Shown piece after piece: positions 12,601 through 24,600 of a stretch of 64,000 nucleotides of DNA (the stretch's first letter is position 1; each line of letters opens with the position of its first letter). A model generated the notes under the pieces. That model saw only the letters and a program-made list of their open reading frames with translations. It was not told where the DNA came from and searched no databases. This DNA is from Diplolepis rosae (Eukaryota; Arthropoda; Insecta; Hymenoptera; Diplolepididae). Location of the stretch: the NCBI GenBank assembly GCA_030998225.1, contig JAPYXD010000041.1:124001-188000 (forward strand), written 5' to 3'. The translations under genes and the position numbers were made by a program.

Positions 12601-15600
12601 ATAGGTCATTTTTGACGTGAAATTTCCCGCTCTTTTCAAATCTGCAGTCAAAAAAAGGGGTTCTCATTTAAGAAAAGGGCCTTACCTCCATTTAACCTTG
12701 AAAATTGACCTCAAGGTCAAAATTGATGGTACAGTCAAATGTTCTCCACAGCCCTGGTCAACCTTTGTCCCAACAATTTTTTCGTAGATAAAGTATTTTA
12801 GACGATATTTGCGATTATAGATTAAAATGGGTCACCGTGTATATAATTTATATATACGGTAAGAATATTTTCAAATGATTCATAGTCAATACTGAGTTCC
12901 CTGGAAACAAATTCAGCGTGATTCACAGACGTATTGACACTCTCCAAACTGCGGAATGTTGAAAAATATATCCGGGCTTATCCGAAATTTATACGGGTCA
13001 CCTGCAATAAAAAATATTTGTCCAGGTCTTACTTGTGGCCTTAGCCAAGATTTAGTTGTCATAATTTCGCTCTATCCAGGCCAATTCACATGATCGTAGC
13101 GAAAAAACTCATCAGGTTTTATGAAGGATATTTTCGGTGCCTGTTATGGCCTTCTTTGGAATTTTTTCAGATTCTATGTGGAAGCTTATACGGATTATGT
13201 GTACAACTTTTTATCCTTTTCTTTCCGGCTTCAGCGCGAAGATAGGAAATATAAAATAAATTTATTCGCTACGCGGAATCTCATCCCACTCTATACAGCA
13301 TTTTTTGATACTTATATTGGGAAAATTTTGATCTACGGTCAAAATTAGTCTTTCATCTGGTTCTATGCATCTTTCAAACAGAGATTAGAAACAAGAGATG
13401 AATATATTCAACAGGCGGAATCTCACTCAGCTCTATGCTGTATTTCTTCGGAACTCCCATGTTAGGTAAATATTTTTGTGCCACCGGCGCGCAAACTCGT
13501 TTTTCCGCTACAGTTAACAGTAGCGCAATGTAGTATATTGCGCTACAGAGGAATGAAATGTAAAAATTGAACTGCGCATGCTCCTATAGCCATGCAACAA
13601 AGCACAATCTTCTTCTTATTCTTCTTCTTCTTCGTACAGCGTTGGCACCGTACTGGCAAAGCCTTGTACATTTGAACTGCACATGCGTCTATTGAAATCC
13701 ATTACTACTACACAAGATCGATAAAATGAAAATGTCCGGGACTAGTCGTGACATATCAAGTGTAATGACTAGCGCCGCAAACATCTACAATACTAGATTA
13801 GATTCGAGTGTACGCATAAAAACTCTTATACGCACCAAAGTCACATAAAATAGAATACGTGCCAATGCACACATTCGGGAAATTACGAGACTCGCGACAA
13901 TGCTTGCAGGACTGATCGCGCCTCGGCTTCGTCTCGGCTTTATCTCGGCTTCGCCTAGGCTTTGCCTCAGCTACGTCTCGGCTACGCCTCGACTACGCCT
14001 TGGCTTCGATCTCCTGCGAGCATTGTCGCTCGTCACGCAATAACCCTCATTGTGCGCCTAGGCACGTAATATACTAGTATCTCAGACCGAAAACGTTTAT
14101 TTATCCAAATCCGCTAGTTATCATAGATTTCTGTAATTAAACTTCTGTTATTTTTTCATGTTGTCCAGTGAAAGTGGAGAAGTGTGTAGGTGTTAAGGAA
14201 AGTTGCGTGTCCCTGGATATATTTCCTCCTGTGGATTAAAATAAACGTATTAGAAGAAAATAAGTTAGATTAAATATGTTATGGTAATTTACTAATACAC
14301 TGCGATTATTTTTATTTCTTACTTCAGATGTACTTACGAAGATTGGGCGACGACGAAACAGTCAGCACACAGGAAGTAATAAATAGGTTGCATATTCCAA
14401 AACAAGATATAGTGATAAAAAAAGAAGGTAAAATAGGTTTATGTTTTGTTTAAAATTATAGGAAAATTGTATAATTTGAGTCTCTAGTATTACCAAAGAT
14501 ATTATAAACCTACATTCGGGAAGCGGTAGCAGAGTGGAGGAACGATATTTGTATATATCTTAATATTATTTTTAGCGCCACTTCAGTTAAATTACCTAGC
14601 CAATCTGACGCTCGCAGGGGGTTGAAAGGGTTTTCGGGGTAGGAGGTTCTGCTACTCGACGCTCGAGCATCTATAGTTTGCAGAATGTGACTGATCACTT
14701 GCCGCATCTAGGTTTATACACTTGAATCTCGCTATAACGGCCTTTTATATAATGAGTGCTTGCCACAACGAGAACATGATATCTCACTACAAAAAGCAAA
14801 ATGTCATTCCCTTTATCGCCACGGTTTTCTTCGGAGAGCCTACCCTGCTTAAAAAAACCGTTTGAATCCGATAGAACCCTGTTGAAACAAGGATTTCTAC
14901 CTGGGTGTAAACGGAATCGTACACGGTTTTTGCAAATGGGTCCTGCCCCGGGTTTTATCTGGTCCTAAGAAGGGTTCTAAAAGCTTCTAAATGGATACAA
15001 AAATTGTGCGATATCGAGTTCTACACGTATTGGAACCAGGTTGTACCCAACCCTAAGAAGGGTTCAAAATGGTTCAAAAAAAAGTGCGCCAATCAGGTTC
15101 TATATGGGTGTCAAGCAGCTTCCAAGAAGGACCTTAAAGGGTTATTTCTGGGTTTTATGCGGAACCTGAAATTGTTGCGCGTATATGGTCTTGAACGGGT
15201 GTTAAGCATGTCTTGTCCGGTCCTAAGAAGGGTTCGGTATGTCTATAGCAGGGTTCTATACGGAACCAAACATTGTTACGCTAGGCCCTTTTAGTCACGC
15301 AGAGCGCACTTGACCAAATTGGTCAATCTATGTCCACGCTATACCCGTTCAGACCCTGTTAGACGCCGATACTTTCGATTCCAGAGATCCCTAATAGAAC
15401 CACGTTAGCGCCGTTTAGACACCCAGAGCGCACAGCCCAATTTGTCAATCCATGTCCACGCTATACCCGTTCAGACCCTGTTAGATGCCCATACTTTCGA
15501 TTCGAGAGATCCATGCTAGAACTGCGCTAGGCCCTTTCAGACACCCAGAGCTCACTATGGCCAGTTTATACCCTGTTAGACGCCCATACCTGCGATTCAA

Positions 15601-18600
15601 GAGATCTCTGATAGAACCACGGTAGATCCGTTTAGATCCCCAGAGTGCACTTTGACCAAATTTGTCAATCTATGTCCCCGCTAGAGACCGTTTAGACCCT
15701 GATAGACGCCCACACCTATGGTTCCTTAGATTCCTATGATTCCCGTCAGGTCCCGTTTTCCAATTAAAATAATATAAATTGAGTATCAATTACCCATGTA
15801 GAACTCGCTTACATCCGGACAGCATTCCACAATTATGTTATACAAGTAATTACCCGGTAGAGACCGGCTAGGTCCGTATAAAGTGCCAGAGCTTATACTG
15901 GGAACCTACCCGGGTTCTAAATGGCGTTTTACCCAGTTCCAACCATGGTTCTAACGGTTTTTTTAAGCAGGGAATCTCAATACAAAATTCATAAGTTCAT
16001 ATCGAAGTTATAAATATTTGGGCATATCACTTGGAATTGTACATGTACTTACTTTATGAACCGCCACATCCATGACTTCGTTATCACTTAAAAAAACTCT
16101 TTAACAACTTCAAATGGAAATTAATAAAACATACTTTACATATTACAGAAAAACAACGAATTCTTTATTTAAACAAGATCACGTGCATGGAGAAAAATGG
16201 AGATCAGAAGAATATGGGTGATTACTGAAAAATAGGAACAATTACTAAATGACAGAAGAGAGTGTCACGCAGTTTGGGAATCAGTCTTGTGCTCTCAAAT
16301 ACTCTCTTGTCATTTTTACTAATCATTCCTAATTTCTAGTAATTGTTCATATTCTTCTGATCTCCATTTTTCTCCGTGTGGTTGACACTTACGAATCGTT
16401 ATGCACTTCACATGAAACAACGCTTACACACATATTAAAAAATGCATTGGCGAGAACCCCTCTCACTCTTGTTATAGCGAGATTTTTGGTTCCCAAGTGC
16501 CTCATTATAGCAAGAATCGAGGTAATATCTTTGGTATTACAGTAAAGGGCTTTAGCTCAATAATTGAATTGAACGTGAAAAGCTCGATTTCCATAACATA
16601 ATTGCACCATATTTTTCATAAGTTAAAAGCACGGAAAGGCAGGCTCGAACTCTAAAAATTCGAACCAAGCCAGCGTTGGATCGAATTTTTGAACCCGAGC
16701 CCGCACTGTCTCAAATTTAATTATTCTAATTTGAGCCAGAGTTGGCTGGAACGTTAAATTTTCGAATCCGAGCCAGCGTTAATTTGTATGTCAATTTTTT
16801 GACTTTTTATTTATTTTATATTCGAAAAGATTGGACGCAAATCGCAATAAAACTCAAAACAATTTAAACTAGAATTGATTTACGAGTTTGCGATTTTTCG
16901 AGTCTGCGTCTGCGCTGGCTCGGACTTGAAAATTCGACATTCCGGAGAGCCCTGGCTCGAATTGAAATAATCCGAACCGAGTTAGCTCTGACTCGAGTCG
17001 ATTGACCGGTGATTAAATTCACACCTATGGTGTTATATTGACACAACAATTCTGGGTATTTTCTGCACTTTATCCATCTTGAGCGAGTAATTACATGAAC
17101 AAAACCCATGTATTTTCTTTCGGTGTACTCAGATGTTGTATGGCTATTTAGTCAGTTTATAAATTCAACTCGAAAATATATTAAATGAATTTCGCATTAA
17201 AGATCACTATCTTGAAAATATGTACATTGTTTTCAACAAGGATATTGCAAACTAAACGAACTTAAGGGTATTGGAACCCCTAAGTGAAAATTGCTCGGGT
17301 TTTTAAAATACGCGACTGTTTTCTGAAGGAAAGTAATTTATTTCAATCACACGTTATTTAGGAAAAAAATGGGAAAATATTATTTTCTTTTACCCAATAA
17401 GTTCTTTCATGTAGTCCTTTTGGCGCTATTAACTCATTTTTTTGAGAAAACACGTCTGGAAAATTATAATATAGAAAAAAACGTCTTCTCGCGCACTATA
17501 TATCTATGATACCACCATACGAATGACTTGACATCGCAAATTCCAAAAAAAAGTGGTGATAATACTTACAAGTTTTGTTCTTCATTTTGTGAACCAGAGT
17601 AATTGTATAATCAAGTTTTTTACGTCATTACTATTATACGAGGTGTGTTCGGAAAATAACGGGAATTTTTTAGTTTCGCGGCTTTAGAGAGTGTGATAAA
17701 ATCTTCAGCTGTATTCATTGTTTACTTTGTCTGTAGCAGCCGCTAAGGTTAGACGTGTTTTTATGAGCTCGGCGATTTTCGTTTGTTAAAAGAAATGGAT
17801 GTATTGTATTGTATTTTGATACAAATGGAATTTGTATCAAATTTTGCGTAAAAAATGAAATAAAGTGTAACAAAGTATGTGAAATGTTAACAACGGCCTA
17901 TGATGAGTCTGCTATGAGTAAAACAAGAGTTTACGAGTGGTATAAGCGTTTCCAAGATGGCTGTGAAGATGTTGAAGATGACGAACGCCCCAGCACATCA
18001 ACAACTCATGAAAACGTGGAAAATGTGAAAGAAATGGTTATGAACGATCGCCGAATCACAATCAGAGAAGTCGCTGATCTTGTTGGCATATTGATTGGCT
18101 CATGCCATGAAATTTTTTTGAATGTTTTGGGTATGAAACGCGTGGCAGACAACATTGTTCCAAAATTGTTGAATTTTGAACAAAAAAAAACGGCGAATGG
18201 AAGTTGCTCAGGAGAATGAAGTCAACGTCGATGCAGAATTACTGAAACGTATTATAACAGGTGAGGAAACATGGGTTTACGGATATGATGACGAAACTAC
18301 ACTACCGTCGGAAATTGTGCGCACGGTGCTTGTCATCACTATTAAAAATCACTGCTGACTGAACCACGATATCTCGGTGAAAAAAAGAGATAGGGCATTT
18401 TTAAAAATACAGTTGGAAAGCTTATGAAATTTCACGTCTAGTGATGCTCTATAAATATTTTTTGACTTTCTGAAAATAATACAGCACGTGAGGAGTTAAA
18501 AAAAAAATTCAAGATTTTTTCAAATTCTCTACCTCAACTTCAACATTTTGCATGAGCTAGGAAATTTTTTCTCAAAATCTGAAAATTGTACGGCATAAAG

Positions 18601-21600
18601 TCTAAAATCTTATCTTTAATTTAAGCCAAGAAAACTTCAAAAATATTTATGGGTACCCGAGATACGATTAAAAATGTTCAATCGTATTTGAGTTGAATTT
18701 TAATCGACGATCACGGTTTTCGGGCGGTTTGTTGCTCGCCTCCTTTGTTTAGGCATGACCAAATAGGCCACGCACAAAGGTGGCGTTTAAGTGGAGCCCT
18801 CTTATATGTATTTTTGATTCTGTTCATTAATAATTTTTATTTCTAATTATTCTAAATTTTAAAAAATATTTGTTATTTGTAATTATTAAAATATTTAAAT
18901 CCAATATTATCCCCATATTACCGAATAAAACAATGATATGTAAACATTTTTTATTTATTAAAATTCTTATAAACTAGAACATTAATAAAAATGTTAATAG
19001 TCATTGTAAATATCAACTAAGAATGAAAAGAAAGGAAAAAGGTTCTTGGATCAAAGAACATATGAGAGAGCTCCACTTAAGCGCCACCTTTGTTCGTGGC
19101 CTATTTGGTCCTGCCTCAACGAAGGAGGCGAGCAACAAACCGGCCGAGAACCGTGATCGTCGATTAAAACTCAACTCAGATACGATTGAACATTTTTAAT
19201 CGTATCTCGGGTACCCATAAATATTTTTGAAGTTTTCTTGGCTTAAATTAAAGATAAGATTTTAGACTTTATGCCGTACAATTTTCAGATTTTCAGAAAA
19301 AATTTCCTAGCTCATGCAAAATGTTGAAGTTGAGGTAGAGAATTTGAAAAAATCTTGGTTTTTTTTTAACTCCTCACGTGCTGTATTATTTTCAGAAAGT
19401 CAAAAAATATTTATAGAGCATCACTAGACGTAGAATTTCATAAGCTTTCTAACTGTATTTTTGAAAATACCCTATCTCTTTTTTTCACCGAGATATAATG
19501 TTTCAAAGTCAGCAGTGATTTTTAATAGCGATGAGAAGCACCGTGCGCACAATTTCCGACGGTAGTGTAATTTGATAAAAACTCTTTGATCCATTTCTTT
19601 TAACAAACGAAAATCGCGGAGCTCATAAAAACACGTCTAACCTTAGCGGCTGCCACAGACAAAGTAAACAATGAATACAGCTGAAGATTTTAACATACTA
19701 TTTTTTTCCCGTGTACCTCTACTATCTCATTAGTAGAATTAGCTTGCAGACAAAAAAGCACTCCTTAACACGAAGTACGATTAATTCGTGTCGAGGGGCT
19801 TTTCACTGAGAAATCAGATAGTGAGATTGCCAAGAGATTTCCGAAATTGTCAGTGACGGCACGAGAGACTAACGAAAGATTACTAAAGGACTGCGCAAAT
19901 TCGAGGTTTACAAGCTATCTCTCGTCGTCACTCATATTAGGTGTAATAGAATTTGAAAAACGACAGTAAATTGAATAATAATTTAAATATATAATAAATT
20001 GATAATAAATCAAGTTAATCAAGTATAGAATCACTTACCTATTCTACTAATGTCAAAACAATCAAGCCTTAAATTTGAAACTGAAGTGTTATTATAGTTT
20101 GCTTGGTGCTCATCTCTAGCATCTTGTAACATAGGGATTGCGTCCTCTTTCAGTCAATGGAATCTTAGTGAAAAGGCCCTCGTAAAAAATAAAAACGCAA
20201 TACTGCACAAACTTCTGAGAAAGGAAATAACCAAAATAGGGCTAGCAATTTTCGTTGATGACTTATCTAAAACTCTATTGGAAACAAAGAACAAAACTTG
20301 TAACTATTAGTCATTTTTAATTAAACTACCCGTACCAAAAATATCTCGATGATTGGAGGAACAACAAAACCACATAATTGATAGTACCATTAATACTTTA
20401 TATCATGAAATTCTATGATATATATCTTAATTTATCACAATTTTTTTTTTAAATGTGCTTTACTTACGCTTCATTTCACTTATCACTGCATTTTTCTCCC
20501 GTTCTTTTGATAGCTACAAAACCTCTTTAGTGCGTTCTTTATCTATACTGCTGCTATCTCTTATGAAAAAAAGTATTGATAAGTATTGCATTCAATATTT
20601 TCGAAATTGAGTACTAAAAATCCAATACTTACCATTTTTTTTTTCATAAGGGTAAAACTGATGACATTTTAAATCCTATAAGAAAAGCATTACACGTGGG
20701 TTTATTGTCTCCTCAGTGAATGATGTTTTTGGTACAGGTAGGAGATAAAAATTCTTCATTATCACCACTTTTTAATCTAACTTGAAATGTTGTCTCATTC
20801 CTGGCGGTAGCATGGATGGTGCGCTAGCAGAAGGATTTTATTATTTACTAAACTTCCAGATATGTTTGCCGTATTATAGTAGTATAGAAAGATTAATTAA
20901 ATTTAACAGTATAAGCACTTTTCTTTATGGCAAGTGTGCGTTTAGTAAAATTCCTAGTGGATGTTCCTGAATTTATAAATTAATGATCATGTTTTCTGTT
21001 TCACACAAACGTCAATCTATTTTCTATTCTCTTTTATTGTTCTATCAAACTTTCTACAATTTTACTAACATATTTTTATTTTTCTGACAAAATAATTAAT
21101 AGCGCCACAAGAGCTGCATAAAAGCACATATTGGGTGACAAGAAAAATCATATTTGCCTATTCTTTTTCCTAAATAATGTACTGTCCCTCAGAAAATAGT
21201 CGCGTATTTCCAAGATCTGAGCGATTTTCGCTTACGGTTCCAACGCCCTTAATTTCATCAATAATTTGAATGCAATATTCTATGCTTTTCTAACAGGTCC
21301 GTCGGTGAACACTGAAACAACCGATATATCTGTGTCAATGTGCAGTTTAAATTCAACTACGGCATCTCAAGGCGAAGGAGACTATGTCAACGTGAGCTCG
21401 ATAGAACAACAACTAGCCAAGTGCGTGAATGCTTAAACTATTCTTAACCACCATACAACAAGTCATTCGCAGCGTAGTCACATCCAAAGTATGTAATACT
21501 TACATAAGCTTTTTTCCATTGGCCGCCAGTAAGGCTATGACTTCGGCACAACTTAGTTTCATTACATCCAAGCAAAAAAGCGATTTTTCGCGAATTTTTG

Positions 21601-24600
21601 ACAGGCACTATCATTCATCAATCCTGAGATAGTCGAGTGGTGGGTTTTCCAGGAAGAAGACGTCCAAGGTTTCAAACATCTCGACGGGGGGTGAGCAGAC
21701 GCCCATGGTTGTTCTACAAGACATGCAGAGCACGAGAGATTCATCAACGCTTCATCCGTTGGCTGTTGAGATAACTGGAGAAAAAATTAGGCGTGGTCAT
21801 AATGAAGATGGTGAGAATAGTAAGTCATCTTGGCCGTCGTCATCGGTGAAAAGGTGTCTGGAATCCAGTATAGATGAGAAGCAACAGCAGCAGCGGATTA
21901 GTTACTTTGTACCAGAAGTTGTGGAAGAGACTGATTCCGTTGTCTTGGAGCACACAGAAATTTCTTCGAATGATAAAAGCAAAACAGCTGATAAAATACA
22001 AAGAGCAAAGTTTCCAACTCCTCCACCTTCAAAGAATGTCTCGTTTGACGAATTGCAAGATAAATGTTGCCCAAAACAGTCTATCCTTCCAGCAGGCATA
22101 CAGTTTGCTCCCAGACATCGTGATGGCGGTAAGAATGATTGATTAAACATTTTATAGTTTTCTTTTCACTATTTCCGTGCCAATAATATCCATTCTGAAA
22201 CTAACCTAAGACACAATTTCAATCGGTCCAAAACCATATGTCAGCTGAAAATTCAATCTAAATAAATCTACAACTTATTCGGGAAAACATTTCAATCAGA
22301 ATAAATCCGAGTCCAGTCCGGTGCTACATTTTAACTTGTCTTAAGGTAGTTTACGTGCTTTAATATCAGCCTAAGGTTTCGACTCAGTCTGATCTAAAAC
22401 GCTATTACGTTTCTGGCATCCAATCGTCAAAAGTTTTGGTTAGGTTTGTACACTTTCAAACTCTATGCAAAGAAACCTCTATATGCGTACACTAGGTCAC
22501 TAGTTAAGCAGTGGCAAGGGTGTTTATCGCGTGAATAAAGGTACCGTATAGTTTTTTGGAAAGATGTATCTTTTATACTGAACTCAAGAGAAATTAGTTC
22601 TTTTTTGAAGGAAATCATATTTCATTCTTCTACCCGTCTATAGTTTTTTTCAAAATCAAAATGGTAAGAACCGTTGTCCTGGAGAAATAAAAAATGCGTC
22701 AATTACACTTGTTTTCTATAGGGATATATGCAAAAGGTTCTGTTTTCAAATAACAATATTTACCTTCACAGACTCAACATTGAGTTAAAAATTTCGAAAC
22801 ATGCATAACAATCTCCTACATATATTGTTAAAATTTAAGGAAATTCCTAGGAAAAGCGTTATTCCACGACAATTACAACTTAATCTGTGAGTCTATTCAA
22901 ATTTATTTATATCAAATCCCAAGCAAGTTTCTTAGATTGTTTCAATTTTTATATCTATTAAAGCTTAATCGTAACGCATCCGAGGGCAATCTGAGGTCTT
23001 AAAACAGGAAATAAATTTGGAATAGTTTTTAGTACACAAACAGCCCTTATAATAAAAATATTGATAAGTATTGGATCCGTTATTATTTTCGCGATTGAGT
23101 ATTGAAAATCCAATATTTTTTTTCGAAAAAAATATTGGGTTCAATACTTACTAATATTTTTTTTCATGAGGGAGATTAAGGTAATGGCGTTTTATAATTA
23201 TATACAGTTATACAGAATGTTGTCAGGTGTATAAATAAGTTTCCGCCGTTTTTTATAAAAAATTCGACATTTATTGTGAAAGAATGGAACCTTATGTTTT
23301 ATTCGAAGTATTGTCCATCGTATTGTTCTTCTTGCGTTTGGCACGAATGTTGATCCAATAATGCTTCCAATTCCGCGTCGTCGTACTTTTTTCGGCCTTC
23401 CGCTGCGTTCTTTGTCTTCGATGTCAAATTCACCGTTCCTAAACTTTTGAAACCACTCACAACTTCTCTCACTTAAGGCAGCCTCACCATATGTTTCTAC
23501 AAATAATCGATGCGCCTCAACTGCAGATTTCTTCAAATTGAAGAAGTAAATCAAAAGTCCCCGCAAATGACGCTTATTCGGCTCAAAACTCGATATTTTC
23601 GCACACAAAAGAATATATTATACTGATAAAAATTCACTAATATTTCAAGATGATGTTGTTGACAGATGTCCAACCTTACGACAGTGACGTTTCACATATG
23701 TCAATTTCAACCAAAACTTACTGGTGACGCCAAATTTTATCAAACGACGGAAACTTATTTGTACACCTGATATGATTGTTCGCAGTTGTAAATAATAGTT
23801 TTATTTTTATGTAGGCTGCTCAATAATTATGTCATCACATCAAATTTCTCCAAGGAGATCTTCTGTCAAGAATAATGGTTTTGCACAGTCCCATCACGAA
23901 CTTTTTGAAAATCGGAGGACTAGTGTCCCAGCAAATTCCATTAGTTATATCTCCAACGAAAATATAGCAAAAACTGAGGAATCTTTTGGATCATATAATA
24001 AAACTTACGTCATTGGTGAATGTGGCCATAAAAAACTACACGGCTCCTCTACGGGTTACCGGTGTGAGAAACATGGAGGTCGTAGCCATAATTATGTAAT
24101 CCTCAATGATTCTAAAGAGATTCCAGGATTCAAAAAGCATCGAAATCACCATGATGCCTATAATAGTAGTTCCATCAGTATCAATATCAGTTGTTCAGAT
24201 ACAGGTAATTGTCATGGAGCTAAATATAAAAACGAAAAACAGTACGTTAAAACTTTCATGTTACTTCCCATTTTTTTTGTCAATTAATATTGGTTTTATA
24301 TTTATAGAAAAATGTGACGAAACAGTGTCAGCGGTTATTCAGCGATCGGTTTCAGAGAGATCACGAGAAAAGTGCATGAAATCAAAGCATCCTGTGGGAG
24401 AGTGCCCTCATCGATCTTCTCGTCGAGTACATGAGTGCAGACACATTGAATCACGTCTGAAACAACAGACGCGATTAGAATATGTTCAAAGCACACCAAA
24501 TGTGGCGACGATACATAATAGTAAATTTGATAGCAACAATCCTAGAGGCAGAATAACCAGTGTAGGCAGTATGGGAGGGATTACAATTACTGCCGGGGGT

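Larger units (their letters stand above)
9816..12839. mobile_element. long-TIR DNA element B, 3.0 kb
   Basis: The ends CACGGTGACCCATTTTAATC and its complement, each next to TA, bound a 3024-bp element with TIRs of about 440 bp (9816-10255 and 12403-12839) that differ at many sites. The TIRs contain several AGGTCA half-sites. The interior has no transposase; it holds a TTTATAAA-rich tract, a tRNA-like relic and a short conserved hairpin motif. The type is uncertain; the TA duplication suggests the Tc1/mariner or a related superfamily. Confidence 0.8.
17266..21248. mobile_element. DNA element D, about 4 kb, TTAA-flanked composite
   Basis: Inverted ends GGGTATTGGAACC (17266) and GGTTCCAACGCCC (to 21248) are each bordered by TTAA, the target duplication of piggyBac-type transposons. 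The similarity extends inward imperfectly for about 160-180 bp (to ctattaactc / taattaatagcg). No piggyBac transposase is left; the interior was invaded by a mariner and a foldback. The TTAA could also be part of the TIR itself. Confidence 0.65.
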
